The translations under genes were made by a program, and so were the position numbers. This document shows, in pieces, positions 17,932-26,217 of a DNA stretch of 49,732 nucleotides. The notes under the pieces were generated by a model that saw nothing but the letters and a program-made list of their open reading frames with translations, had not been told where the DNA came from and did no database searches. The stretch is from Clostridiales bacterium. GTDB taxonomy: Bacteria > Bacillota > Clostridia > Peptostreptococcales > Anaerovoracaceae. Numbering within the stretch: the first letter of the stretch is position 1; each line of letters opens with the position of its first letter. The stretch is taken from contig SVCW01000011.1 in the NCBI GenBank assembly GCA_015058155.1, forward strand, positions 1 through 49,732. Direction: 5' to 3'.

Positions 17932-19024
17932 CGATTTCATGCCTTAAAGCATCTATTTTTTTGAAGTCCATATTAGGTATATAATACTCTTCGAGTACAT
18001 CGTGTTCCTTCTTCGCCTGTGCTATGCAATCAATGGCTTTTTTCATTAAAGCATCAGTGAATTCACGACTTTCAAGTATTAATCTCCGCTCTTTTTCAAT
18101 CACAGTCTCATCAACAAGATCGCTAAGATCAATATGCCTGATTTCCGGATAATCATCGCCTTCTTCACCAAACTGCCATGGTTCGACATCGTGGTATTCA
18201 TTTACAGTTATGAAGGCAGTTCTGAGTTCCGGAATAACGAGATGTTCGAGCATTATATCAGGCTTGATCGGACAGTAATACTCCTCAACTCCGAAGCCCC
18301 TGTAGACCGCACCTTCTGAAACCACCCTCAGTATTCTGTCAGCAGAGAGACCGAAAGGAACGGAAATGAGGTAAATTCTGTTGCAGTTCACTGCAAGATC
18401 TTTAAGATTATTGACAAAACCCTTCGGTGTTATAGCACTTGCAAAATACTTTTTTACATTTCCCGGTCTCAGTGATATTTCATAATGCTGGAGCTCTTTT
18501 ACTACTATAGTTGCTGCAATTCTGTATATTTCAGCAGGTTTTACTGCCGACGAGTAGATATCGGCAAGTAAATCGTACGTCTTTTCTGCAGCAGCAAGAT
18601 AATTGTAGCCCCTTCCGAACCATGCCCTTATATTTTCATTACACTCGATTACTTCCTTCTTGTTTCTCCTTATCCCTTCCTCATCCCAGTACTCTCCGAG
18701 GTGTATGATATTATCTACAGCTCCCGGTGTAACAGGATCCACGATGTGAGGACTTGTCGCATCTATAAAAGCAATTTTTCTGTTCTTAAGTACTACTGCA
18801 TCAAGCGAGTCCGGATCAGACGAGCAATGCATAAGGTCAACTTCCTCTCCGGATTCGATAAATTCATCGGCAATCTTCATCATGAAAGATGATTTACCTA
18901 CTCCCGGTCCTCCCTTTATGCACATTATACGATTTGCTTCACGCTGTCCGAGAATAAACTTGTAAAATGAAAAAAATCCCTTGGGTGTGTTGTTCCCAGG
19001 GAATAAATGTCTCACTCTTTTCAA
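17903..19024 (-). CDS. P-loop ATPase, internally duplicated (PRK06851-like)
   Basis: This 373-residue protein has a Walker A motif GGPGVGKSS at residues 38-46 after HLFPGNNTPKGFFSFY. A second, diverged copy of the same module begins near residue 188 (YFASAITPKGFVNNL). There the P-loop position reads VPFGLSADRI and has lost GxxGxGKS. The organisation matches a family of clostridial ATPases of unknown role known to me as PRK06851. The start is a TTG with GGGGG 8 nt upstream; a GTG three codons later is the alternative. It heads the minus-strand gene train, 44 bp before the ATP-grasp gene. No signal peptide or membrane segment is seen. Confidence 0.8.
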   Translation of the reverse strand: MKRVRHLFPGNNTPKGFFSFYKFILGQREANRIMCIKGGPGVGKSSFMMKIADEFIESGEEVDLMHCSSDPDSLDAVVLKNRKIAFIDATSPHIVDPVTPGAVDNIIHLGEYWDEEGIRRNKKEVIECNENIRAWFGRGYNYLAAAEKTYDLLADIYSSAVKPAEIYRIAATIVVKELQHYEISLRPGNVKKYFASAITPKGFVNNLKDLAVNCNRIYLISVPFGLSADRILRVVSEGAVYRGFGVEEYYCPIKPDIMLEHLVIPELRTAFITVNEYHDVEPWQFGEEGDDYPEIRHIDLSDLVDETVIEKERRLILESREFTDALMKKAIDCIAQAKKEHDVLEEYYIPNMDFKKIDALRHEIVAKIRAEDV

Positions 19025-19069
19025 ACTGCCTTCCCCCTTTTAATCATTTCAATATCATATGCCGGGGAA

Positions 19070-19100
19070 AAGTAAAATGTGCGGGGAATATCCCCGCACA
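19070..19100 (-). terminator. terminator of the DUF975 gene
   Basis: A 10-bp GC-rich stem (TGTGCGGGGA / TCCCCGCACA) with a 3-nt loop is followed on the minus strand by ATTTTACTTTT, 9 bp past the stop codon. Confidence 0.85.
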
Positions 19101-19108
19101 AGTTAATA

Positions 19109-20137
19109 CTATTCTTCAGTTTTATCTTCTCCAACTATTTCCGCTTCAACAATTTCGATTACTTCTGCTTCGACCGCTTCTTCCTTTGCAGGTTCTGCAG
19201 TTTCACCCTGTGCCTGCTTTGTCGGTTCCTTCATATCAGGAATATAATTATATTCTTCAGGATTTTCAGGACGTGTGTATACTGCTTCCTGGCTGAAGAT
19301 TCCAGGTGTAGGTGCTGGAGGTGGTGATACCGGATCAAGCGGCCATTCACCTGATGCCGGAGCTTCTTTAAGTCTTCCTGTCATCATATCATAAAGTGCC
19401 ACATTTGCTGTCTGAATGTATGCCGATACTGCCACAAGACCGAGATTAGCTACAAAGAGTACGAGCTCTGATATGAGAAGCTTCGAACCTGTAAGTGAAG
19501 TCTGGATAAGTGCTTCAGCTCCCATTCCTGCAACATCTCCCATAGCTCCTCCGACTGAGCTAACTATTGAAGCTCCAAGTAAAGATGCGATGATTGATGA
19601 TGGAATAAGTGCGAGAAACTGCCATCCGATAAATGATAAATCGAGACAGAAGTTCTTCATAACATTTCCTCTCATAAGTCTCTTACTTTCATTGAGAGCT
19701 TCTCTTGCACTGAGCGACGGGTTATCAACCATAATCATGAAAGCCTTGCTGTATCTGTAACTTGCAATCACGCCCGGAATGATAAAGAGAAGTGACCAGA
19801 GTGCAGTGAATATTGAAATGTAAAGCATAAGACCAAGAAGCTTTGCAAAACGTTCAAAACCACTGAAAAGCTGTCCGTAATCAGCACCAGTCTTTCTGAA
19901 AAAGCTGAGAAGGAATGACGCATAACCGAATGACAATGCACCGCTTACAAGAAGTGTATAAAGACTTGATCCGAAATCACTGCTGAATGCAAAATTAAGG
20001 AAATAAATCGGAAGTTCTGCGATTGCAGTATAAATAATAGATCCGATAATAACAAACATCCAGTTTCCCTTAAGAGCATCTCTTGCAATCTTTCTAAGAT
20101 CCTTGCTCGGCATTGTTACTATAATGTTCTGATTCAT
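19109..20137 (-). CDS. DUF975-family integral membrane protein
   Basis: This 342-residue protein has about six hydrophobic segments between residues 25 and 245. The early motif LRKIARDALKGNW and the central region LFIIPGVIASYRYSKAFMI followed by ALNESKRLMRGN are hallmarks of DUF975. The last 90 residues form a hydrophilic tail, first Pro-rich then strongly acidic (Glu/Ala repeats), probably cytoplasmic. The function of the family is unknown. AAAGGGG lies about 9 nt before the ATG. An ATG at codon 9 (MPSKDL) is a less supported alternative. It stands alone, divergent from thiN. Confidence 0.85.
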   Translation of the reverse strand: MNQNIIVTMPSKDLRKIARDALKGNWMFVIIGSIIYTAIAELPIYFLNFAFSSDFGSSLYTLLVSGALSFGYASFLLSFFRKTGADYGQLFSGFERFAKLLGLMLYISIFTALWSLLFIIPGVIASYRYSKAFMIMVDNPSLSAREALNESKRLMRGNVMKNFCLDLSFIGWQFLALIPSSIIASLLGASIVSSVGGAMGDVAGMGAEALIQTSLTGSKLLISELVLFVANLGLVAVSAYIQTANVALYDMMTGRLKEAPASGEWPLDPVSPPPAPTPGIFSQEAVYTRPENPEEYNYIPDMKEPTKQAQGETAEPAKEEAVEAEVIEIVEAEIVGEDKTEE

Positions 20138-20305
20138 AAATTCATGCCCCTTTCTGAAAAAACATTATCATTTTAAAGAATATATGTTATCATGTATATG
20201 CATTAACAACTATTATTCACTTTATAAAATTATATCATATTATGCATTATAAAGTAAAATGTAGTGTCGTACAATGCAAAAAACTATGAAATCTGGTGGT
20301 CTATT

Positions 20306-20932
20306 ATGACAAAATGTGTAATAATTCCCGCATTTATTGAGGGAGAATTAAAAGAATTATTCAAGGGTTTTGAGAATGAATACGTTATCTGTGCTGACGG
20401 AGGATACAAAAAAGCTTTTGACGCAGGCATCCGTCCTGATCTTATCATAGGCGATTTTGATTCATATGGCGGAGATCTTCCTTCAGATATTCCGATAGAG
20501 AGACTTCCTGTCGAAAAGGATGATACTGATACCGGAAGAAGTGTTGCCTTTGCTATAGAAGAAGGCTTTACTGATATTACAATTCTCGGTGGTATCGGCG
20601 GAAGATTCGATCACACAATGGCAAATGTCCAGACTCTTGCCGGAGCCTGTGACAAAGGAATCAATATCAGAATGATTTCAGACGGTAACGAAATTACAGT
20701 AGTGAAAAACGGTACAATCGTAGTTAAAGAACGTCCAGGCTGGAAACTCGGAGTCTTTTCACTTAGTGAAACAGCAACAGGCATTGACCTTGAAGATGTG
20801 TATTACTCGTTAAAAAATGCTGCCCTTACACGCCTATTCCCTCTTGGTGTCAGCAATGAATTTCTTCCCGGTAAAGATGCTAAGATTACAGTAAAAGACG
20901 GTATGCTTCTCGTAGTAGTTTCAAAGGACTGA
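20306..20932 (+). CDS. thiN: thiamine pyrophosphokinase
   Basis: This 208-residue cytoplasmic enzyme transfers pyrophosphate from ATP to thiamine to make thiamine diphosphate. Motifs are CADGG (29-33), GDFDS (49-53), KDDTDTG (71-77) and GGIGGRFDH (95-103). The length is normal. The frame opens at a GTG 14 codons upstream. The ATG at 20306 gives the family's usual N-terminus, although its ribosome binding site (TGGTGG) is weak. It is 145 bp upstream of the crotonase gene, which has its own promoter. Confidence 0.93.
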   Translation: MTKCVIIPAFIEGELKELFKGFENEYVICADGGYKKAFDAGIRPDLIIGDFDSYGGDLPSDIPIERLPVEKDDTDTGRSVAFAIEEGFTDITILGGIGGRFDHTMANVQTLAGACDKGINIRMISDGNEITVVKNGTIVVKERPGWKLGVFSLSETATGIDLEDVYYSLKNAALTRLFPLGVSNEFLPGKDAKITVKDGMLLVVVSKD

Positions 20933-20991
20933 TATTTCTTTAAAAGTAACGTTTTTATACGTAAGTTTTGTGAAAATTATAACAAAATGCC

Positions 20992-21020
20992 TTGAATTAT
21001 CTAGTTTTAAATGTTATGCT
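20992..21020 (+). promoter_or_regulatory. sigma-A promoter of the crotonase gene
   Basis: TTGAAT (20992-20997), a 17-bp spacer and TATGCT (21015-21020) form the core. A TGn extension precedes the -10. The start codon lies 58 bp downstream behind AAAGGAA. Confidence 0.6.
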
Positions 21021-21077
21021 ATAGATTAGTAATATGTTTAGATTATCCGTAAGGAGTATTAAGAAAGGAAAACAGAA

Positions 21078-21854
21078 ATGTACGAAAACATTAAATACGA
21101 AGTTAAAGACGGTATCGCGTATATCACTATCAACAGACCACAGGCTATGAACGCTCTCAACTGTGACGTTCTTAATGAACTCTACTGCGCATTCGGTAAG
21201 GTAGAAGCTGATGCTGAAATCAAGGCTGCTATCCTCACTGGAGAAGGCAAGGCATTCGTAGCTGGCGCTGACATCGCTCAGATGAAGGACATGGACGCTA
21301 TCGAAGGTAGAAACATGATGATCCTCGGCCACAAGGTTATGAACTACATGGAATCAATCGAAAAGCCAATCATCGCTGCAGTTAACGGATTTGCTCTTGG
21401 TGGCGGATGCGAACTCGCTATGGCTTGCGACTTCAGAATCGCTTCAACAAAGGCTAAGTTTGGTCAGCCAGAAGTTAACCTCGGAATCATCCCTGGATTC
21501 GGTGGAACTCAGAGACTCCCTAGACTCGTTGGCAAGCAGTTTGCTAAGTACCTTATCATGACTGCTGACATGATCGATGCTGCTACAGCTGTTGACGCTG
21601 GTCTTGCTCTTAAGGCTGTAGAACCAGAAGAACTCATCGCTGCTGCTGAAGAACTTGCTAAGAAGATCATGAGCAAGGCTCCTCTCGCAATCGCTGCTGC
21701 TAAGACTGCTATCAACGTTGGTTACGACCTCGATATGAAGACAGCTAGCCAGTTCGAAATCGAAATGTTCACTGCTCCATTCGCTTCACAGGATAAGGTT
21801 GAAGGTATGACTGCATTCCTCGAAAAGAGAGCTGCAGAATTCAAGTGCAAATAA
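21078..21854 (+). CDS. crt: crotonase (3-hydroxybutyryl-CoA dehydratase type)
   Basis: This 258-residue enoyl-CoA hydratase family enzyme is expected to interconvert 3-hydroxyacyl-CoA and crotonyl-CoA in the butyrate pathway. The oxyanion-hole motif AGADIAQM is at 62-69. The catalytic glutamates E112 (GGGCELAM) and E132 (GQPEVNLG) are spaced exactly 20 apart, as in known hydratases. GFGGTQRL follows. The gene has strongly biased codons compared with its neighbours, which suggests high expression. Here it stands without bcd/etf/hbd/thl neighbours. The IS3 element has split its terminator. Confidence 0.93.
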   Translation: MYENIKYEVKDGIAYITINRPQAMNALNCDVLNELYCAFGKVEADAEIKAAILTGEGKAFVAGADIAQMKDMDAIEGRNMMILGHKVMNYMESIEKPIIAAVNGFALGGGCELAMACDFRIASTKAKFGQPEVNLGIIPGFGGTQRLPRLVGKQFAKYLIMTADMIDAATAVDAGLALKAVEPEELIAAAEELAKKIMSKAPLAIAAAKTAINVGYDLDMKTASQFEIEMFTAPFASQDKVEGMTAFLEKRAAEFKCK

Positions 21855-21875
21855 TAAAAACAATTATAAATAATT

Positions 21876-21891
21876 AAAGGCTGCCATCAGG
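21876..21891 (+). terminator. left arm of the split crt terminator
   Basis: AAAGGCTGCC (21876-21885) is the 5-prime stem of a terminator whose other half, GGCAGCCTTTTT, now lies 1.36 kb away at 23246. The loop bases and part of the stem form the duplicated CCATCAGG at the insertion point. Confidence 0.8.
21884..21891. repeat. target-site duplication, left copy
   Basis: CCATCAGG directly precedes the left inverted repeat and recurs at 23240-23247 directly after the right one. Confidence 0.75.
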
Positions 21892-21918
21892 TGAACTAGT
21901 AAACTTAAAGTAGACAAT
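21892..21918 (+). repeat. left terminal inverted repeat of the IS
   Basis: It begins TGAACTAGTAAAC and ends AAAGTAGACAAT. It matches the right end at 23 of 27 positions. Confidence 0.88.
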
Positions 21919-21944
21919 GTAAAAAATGCATTGTCTACTTTTTT
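21907..21944 (+). terminator. hairpin inside the IS left end
   Basis: AAAGTAGACAATG pairs perfectly with CATTGTCTACTTT (13 bp, 9-nt loop), and a run of T follows. One arm is part of the left inverted repeat. It would block transcription entering the transposase from crt, a known type of self-protection in insertion sequences. Confidence 0.75.
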
Positions 21945-21973
21945 AGTGTTAAAATATATGCGGAGGTGATTCT

Positions 21974-22348
21974 ATGGGTAGAAACAAGGGCGGAGAGAAC
22001 AGGAAATGGACTAATGAAGAAAGATTAAGGTATGTTTTAATGTGTGAAGAACAACACATTCCAGTAAGAAAGTTAGCTCGTGATTTTGATATTCCATACG
22101 GAACTCTCGATGGATGGATTAGAAAATATCGCATTGGAGGAATTGAGGCAATTAATTCTAAACGACTTCGTACTGGCAATCGTTTTGCGGCAATACATAC
22201 AAGCAAATCTCTATCAGAAGAAGATAGATTGAGACTTATGGTTGAAAAATTAGAGATTGAAAATGAAAGGTTAAAAAAAGGATACATAGTGAAAGGAGTT
22301 GGTGCCTGCAAGGAGTTCGTTACTTTAAACGAATGGAATACCAGATAA
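21974..22348 (+). CDS. IS3-family transposase OrfA
   Basis: This 124-residue protein carries a helix-turn-helix region at about residues 15-60 (VRKLARDFDIPYGTLDGWIRKY), followed by a coiled-coil-like stretch near residues 80-102 (EDRLRLMVEKLEIENERL), the usual OrfA layout. GGAGG lies 7 nt before the ATG. The slippery A7 run at codons 100-102 leads to OrfB in the -1 frame, and the remaining codons give the unshifted end. Confidence 0.92.
   Translation: MGRNKGGENRKWTNEERLRYVLMCEEQHIPVRKLARDFDIPYGTLDGWIRKYRIGGIEAINSKRLRTGNRFAAIHTSKSLSEEDRLRLMVEKLEIENERLKKGYIVKGVGACKEFVTLNEWNTR
22273..22280 (+). other. programmed -1 frameshift site
   Basis: AAAAAAAG reads TTA AAA AAA GGA in the OrfA frame. After a -1 slip the reading frame is open through KRIHSERSWCLQG into OrfB, giving the OrfAB transposase. 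This is the standard IS3 arrangement. Confidence 0.85.
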
Positions 22349-23205
22349 TTGACCAGCTGAAGGATAGATATTCAATACTTGAATTGTGTCGTGCTATGGA
22401 TGTCAATCGTTCAGGATATTACAAGTGGAAGGAACGTCAGGGCAAGAAAAATATTTATGAGAAGAATCGCGAAGAATTAACTGTTCTTCTTAAAGAAGCT
22501 CATGAAAAGCATAGATCATATGGATATCACAGATTAGCTACAATGATTCGAAATGAAACAGGCTGGTTGTTTTCGGATAATCTGGCACATAAGTGCTGCA
22601 AGTATGCTGGCATACGAGCTCGTGTTCGTCATTACAACTGGAAGAAAACGCTTATGGGCCAGGAACACAAACAGTTTCCAAACATAGTGAAGGGAAAGTG
22701 GAATGCAAAGCATCCGCTGGAAATTGTCGTGTCCGATATGACCATAATTCGCCATAAAGGAATTAAATACGAATGGACTTACATGCTTGATACATTCAAT
22801 AACGAAATCATCGCAAGCCATCTTTCGAATATTCCAGGAGATCGACGTCCATATTTTGATTGCTTGGCAGATTTGACAAAAAAGATAAAGGAACAGAAAA
22901 AACCTGTCATTTTGCACACCGACCAAGGTTCAATCTATTCCTCCAGGGCATTTAATAATGCTCATGAAAAGTATAACATAATTCGTTCAATGTCGCGAGC
23001 AGGAAAACCAACAGATAATCCTATAATTGAATCAATCAATGGATGGATTAAAGCAGAAATGTATTCTGAAGGATGGCACAAAAGATATTCAACTGCTTCT
23101 GAGATGATTGAAACGTATGTAAGTTACTTCAACAACATCAGACCAGCATATGCCTTGCAATACAAAAGCCCTGTTCAATTTAGAATTGAACAAGGCTTCT
23201 TGTGA
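22333..23205 (+). CDS. IS3-family transposase OrfB (DDE domain)
   Basis: This 290-residue catalytic part has the DDE triad D135 (VVSDMT), D197 (HTDQGS) and E233 (PIIESING). There are 35 residues between the second Asp and the Glu, as expected for IS3. It overlaps OrfA by 16 bp in the -1 frame, so it is probably made as the OrfAB fusion beginning at 21974 rather than from its own ATG. Confidence 0.93.
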   Translation: MEYQIIDQLKDRYSILELCRAMDVNRSGYYKWKERQGKKNIYEKNREELTVLLKEAHEKHRSYGYHRLATMIRNETGWLFSDNLAHKCCKYAGIRARVRHYNWKKTLMGQEHKQFPNIVKGKWNAKHPLEIVVSDMTIIRHKGIKYEWTYMLDTFNNEIIASHLSNIPGDRRPYFDCLADLTKKIKEQKKPVILHTDQGSIYSSRAFNNAHEKYNIIRSMSRAGKPTDNPIIESINGWIKAEMYSEGWHKRYSTASEMIETYVSYFNNIRPAYALQYKSPVQFRIEQGFL

Positions 23206-23212
23206 TTTTTTT

Positions 23213-23239
23213 ATTGTCTACTTTGTGTTGACAAGTTCA
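23213..23239 (-). repeat. right terminal inverted repeat of the IS
   Basis: Read on the minus strand it begins TGAACTTGTCAAC and ends AAAGTAGACAAT. Confidence 0.88.
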
Positions 23240-23257
23240 CCATCAGGCAGCCTTTTT
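23240..23257. repeat. right target duplication and right arm of the split terminator
   Basis: CCATCAGG (23240-23247) repeats the left flank. GGCAGCCTTTTT (23246-23257) is the 3-prime half of the former crt terminator. Rejoining the flanks gives a 10-bp stem with an ATCA loop and T-rich ends on both sides. Confidence 0.8.
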
Positions 23258-23261
23258 ATTA

Positions 23262-24545
23262 TTAGTACAAATCTTCACCCTTCTTGACTGTAAGTAATCC
23301 GAAGATTGTTGCAAGAATAGCACATACAAAACAAATTATCAGGAGAATGAAGAATCCGTTTCCTCCAGGAATATCGGAAATAACTCCGAATACAACACCT
23401 ATTACAGCACCGAGAAGTGATCCGTACATATTAATATTTCCGAGGATTTTACCGTATTCCTTAGTGCCGAATACATGCATGATAAGAAGCGGTAAAAGAA
23501 CCGGACCTGCTGCATACGAAATACCGAAAAATGCTGAACCTATTGGCATAAGGTTGTACATTCCGAGTGCTCCGAAGACATAGAAAAGTCCGAGACCTAT
23601 CGCAGGGAAGAAGTTTGCTACGAAGACACCGATATTTACATTTTTATCAAAGAGCATTCCTGTTGTATTTTTACCAAGAAGAATACCAAGACCTACTACA
23701 CTTGAAAGTAAAGCACCGAACGTAATTGATAATCCGAGTGATGTTGCATACGAAGGAACAAACGAAGTAAAACATGTTACTACGCCTACTCCAAGATTCA
23801 TTAATACCAGGAACCAGAAAGCCATTGTCTTGTTTGCTTCTGCAGCAGTAAGTCCCCTCTTTTCTGTCTCTTCAGGAACAAAGTTACTTACAGTAGTTCC
23901 CGGGATTTCACTGTATCCGTAAGGCTTGAGCCCTTTCTGTGACGGATAATCTCTGAGTACGAAAATTACGAGAGGAAGCGGGATACAAGCTATCAGAATC
24001 GCATAAAGCATATAAGTCGCCTGCCAGCTGTGTGATTCCATAAATCTTCCGGCAACATTGTTCCAGACAATACCACCAACACCAGACATTGAAGAAGCAA
24101 GTCCTACGAAAAGTCCTCTTCTTACGTCAAACCAGCGATTGATGATAGTAGGAACTACCATAAGCATCATAAGTGAATGTACTATTCCATGAAGAATTCC
24201 TGTGAAATAAAATACAAATACACTTCCTGCATTTGCCTGAATAACATACGCTGAAATCTGGAGAAGAAGGAAAAGTATAAGCATTTTTCTGAAACTGAAC
24301 TTTTCCATAAGTGTTCCAACAAGCGGTGAAAAAATACCCATTACAATCGACATTATTGTACCGGAAACCGCAAAAACACCTCTTCCTACTCCGAAATATT
24401 CACTTACAGGTGTATAGAATATTCCGTTGCAGCTGAAATAAAGCGATACACTTACAAAAGTGATCGAGCAACATGAAATAAATACTAAAAACGCGTAGTG
24501 AAATCTGCCGCCATTCTTAGCTTCTTTTAATTCTGAATTTGTCAT
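23262..24545 (-). CDS. MFS transporter, OFA (oxalate/formate antiporter-like) family
   Basis: This 427-residue inner-membrane protein has about 12 transmembrane segments in two halves, with a hydrophilic loop near residues 205-230. The start of helix 1 (HYAFLVFISCC), YFGVGRGVFAVSGTIMS and ISYAAGPVLLPLL fit the OFA branch of monocarboxylate/oxalate-formate exchangers. The cargo cannot be deduced. GAGGT lies 5 nt before the ATG. The terminator shared with crt is interrupted by the IS, so antisense read-through into the element is possible. Confidence 0.88.
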   Translation of the reverse strand: MTNSELKEAKNGGRFHYAFLVFISCCSITFVSVSLYFSCNGIFYTPVSEYFGVGRGVFAVSGTIMSIVMGIFSPLVGTLMEKFSFRKMLILFLLLQISAYVIQANAGSVFVFYFTGILHGIVHSLMMLMVVPTIINRWFDVRRGLFVGLASSMSGVGGIVWNNVAGRFMESHSWQATYMLYAILIACIPLPLVIFVLRDYPSQKGLKPYGYSEIPGTTVSNFVPEETEKRGLTAAEANKTMAFWFLVLMNLGVGVVTCFTSFVPSYATSLGLSITFGALLSSVVGLGILLGKNTTGMLFDKNVNIGVFVANFFPAIGLGLFYVFGALGMYNLMPIGSAFFGISYAAGPVLLPLLIMHVFGTKEYGKILGNINMYGSLLGAVIGVVFGVISDIPGGNGFFILLIICFVCAILATIFGLLTVKKGEDLY

Positions 24546-24567
24546 TTTTACCTCATAAATCTAAAAC

Positions 24568-24599
24568 CAAAAATAAAGAGACTCTACAATAGAGTCTCT
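24568..24599 (-). terminator. terminator of the amino acid ABC operon
   Basis: A perfect 9-bp stem (AGAGACTCT / AGAGTCTCT) with a 5-nt loop is followed by TTTATTTTTGG on the minus strand. It lies 83 bp past the ATPase stop and before the MFS start. Confidence 0.8.
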
Positions 24600-24681
24600 C
24601 ACATCTTAACATACTTTTTACACTATTAAAATACAATTGCTAAATGTTATAATATTCAGTTAATGACATAAAAACGTAAAT

Positions 24682-25398
24682 TTATAACACTTTGCTTAAG
24701 AATTCCTTAGTTCTTTCTTCCTTAGGATTATCAAAGATCTGTTCAGGTGTTCCCTGTTCAACAATATAACCGCCATCCATGAATAAAACTCTGTCAGCTA
24801 CTTCTCTTGCGAATCCCATTTCATGTGTTACAACTATGAGAGTCATTCCATCAGCTGCAAGTCCCTTCATTACATCAAGTACTTCCCCTACCATTTCAGG
24901 GTCAAGAGCTGATGTAGGTTCATCGAAAAGCATATATGCAGGATTCATTGCAAGCGCTCTTGCAATGGCAACTCTCTGCTTCTGTCCACCTGAAAGTGAT
25001 GATGGGAACTCATTAGCCTTATCAGCGAGTCCTACTCTTTCAAGAAGTGCCATAGCGATTTCATTTGCTTCTTTTTCGCTCTTGCCGCCTACTTTTACAG
25101 GTGCCACTGTGATGTTCTTTAAAACTGACATATGAGGGAAGAGATTGAACTGCTGGAATACCATTCCCATTTTCTTTCTGAGTTCGTTGATATTCTTGGC
25201 ATTAAATGCTTCTCCATCAACAATAACTTCACCGCCTGTAGGTTCTTCAAGAAGATTGAGGCAACGAAGGAATGTACTCTTACCTGAACCTGAAGGTCCG
25301 ATAATTACTACTACTTCACCGTCTTTTATAGTTTCATCTATGTCTTTTAATACTTCGAGATTACCGAAGCTCTTTTTTAAATTCTTTACTTCTACCAT
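24682..25398 (-). CDS. polar amino acid ABC transporter ATP-binding protein
   Basis: This 238-residue ATPase of the GlnQ/ArtP type has Walker [10 protein letters not shown] (about 34-42), signature LSGGQ (about 134), Walker [13 protein letters not shown] and the switch histidine in VVTHEMGFA. It powers uptake of an amino acid through the membrane permease encoded directly upstream. The start overlaps the permease stop by 7 bp (ATGGTAG), so expression is coupled. No binding protein gene adjoins; three candidates lie at 38.9-41.6 kb. Confidence 0.95.
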   Translation of the reverse strand: MVEVKNLKKSFGNLEVLKDIDETIKDGEVVVIIGPSGSGKSTFLRCLNLLEEPTGGEVIVDGEAFNAKNINELRKKMGMVFQQFNLFPHMSVLKNITVAPVKVGGKSEKEANEIAMALLERVGLADKANEFPSSLSGGQKQRVAIARALAMNPAYMLFDEPTSALDPEMVGEVLDVMKGLAADGMTLIVVTHEMGFAREVADRVLFMDGGYIVEQGTPEQIFDNPKEERTKEFLSKVL

Positions 25399-26126
25399 GT
25401 CACTCCAACACCCTCCTTCTTTAAGAACATTCTCTGCTTGAATGTAGTCTTTTCAACAGTCTTAGTTTCTGTTGACATCTTCTTTTCAACAACTCCTACA
25501 AGCTTTGAAAGAGGAATTGTGAGGAGCATATATACGAGAGCTACTCCGATATATGCAGGGAAAGTATTGAAAGTTGCAGCATTCCAGAGTGCACCCTTTC
25601 TTAAGATTTCACGAACGCCTACATATGAGAGTACGCAAGTTTCCTTAATAAGAGTAATAAATTCATTTGCAAATGCAGGAAGTACGATTCTTAATGCCTG
25701 AGGAATGATGATGAGTCTCATTGAAAGTCCATGGCTCATACCAAGTGATCTTGCAGCTTCCATCTGTCCCTTGTCTACTGCCTGAAGACCGGATCTGATG
25801 ATTTCAGCAACGTATGCTCCACTGTTACATCCGCATACGATGATTGCCGGAATAATAAGATGAGGCCATTTGAATTCTATATTGTTTGTCTGAAGAAGCT
25901 GAGGTATACCGTATGCAAAAATCAAGGCCTGTACAAGCATTGGCGTACCTCTGACAATTTCAATATATGCAGTTGCGATCATTTTTAATACAGTAAACTT
26001 TGACATCTTCATAAGTGCGAGGCAAAGACCGAGAAAAATACCGATAAGTACTGCAATAAGGCTTACAAAGAGTGTAACAGGTACTCCACCAAGTGCGATA
26101 GTAAAACCCTTAACATATAACTCCAT
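25392..26126 (-). CDS. polar amino acid ABC transporter permease
   Basis: This 244-residue inner-membrane permease of the HisM/GlnP type has about five transmembrane segments. The family signature is around [25 protein letters not shown] near residues 140-165. VRGTPMLVQ marks the conserved early region. The frame opens at a TTG three codons upstream. I preferred the ATG because AGGAG stands 11 nt before it and only 2 nt before the TTG. Its promoter shares a 12-mer with two binding-protein promoters. A single permease implies a homodimeric channel. Confidence 0.93.
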   Translation of the reverse strand: MELYVKGFTIALGGVPVTLFVSLIAVLIGIFLGLCLALMKMSKFTVLKMIATAYIEIVRGTPMLVQALIFAYGIPQLLQTNNIEFKWPHLIIPAIIVCGCNSGAYVAEIIRSGLQAVDKGQMEAARSLGMSHGLSMRLIIIPQALRIVLPAFANEFITLIKETCVLSYVGVREILRKGALWNAATFNTFPAYIGVALVYMLLTIPLSKLVGVVEKKMSTETKTVEKTTFKQRMFLKKEGVGVTW

Positions 26127-26217
26127 AGAAATCAAGTCTCCTTTTTTAATATATATTCAGAATATTCTTGCATATTCTATCATTCAAATTTATAAATATA
26201 CAAAACTTACAACATTA

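Larger units (their letters stand above)
21892..23239 (+). mobile_element. IS3-family insertion sequence, intact
   Basis: A 1348-bp element bounded by 27-bp imperfect terminal inverted repeats (23 of 27 matching, outermost TGAACT...AGTTCA). It carries overlapping orfA and orfB with a -1 frameshift site, and is flanked by an 8-bp direct repeat. The OrfB DDE triad and helix-turn-helix OrfA assign it to IS3 (closest in look to the IS150 group). Nothing is broken, so it may be active. It sits between the convergent crt and MFS genes, inside their shared terminator. Confidence 0.92.

Noticed and set aside
18960-19010. Inverted CCCTTGGG / CCCAGGG sequence as a regulatory hairpin
   Set aside because: It lies in the start of the ATPase coding region and is explained by Pro-Gly codons.
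21949-22926. Antisense frames inside the IS element
   Set aside because: They are complementary shadows of orfA and orfB.
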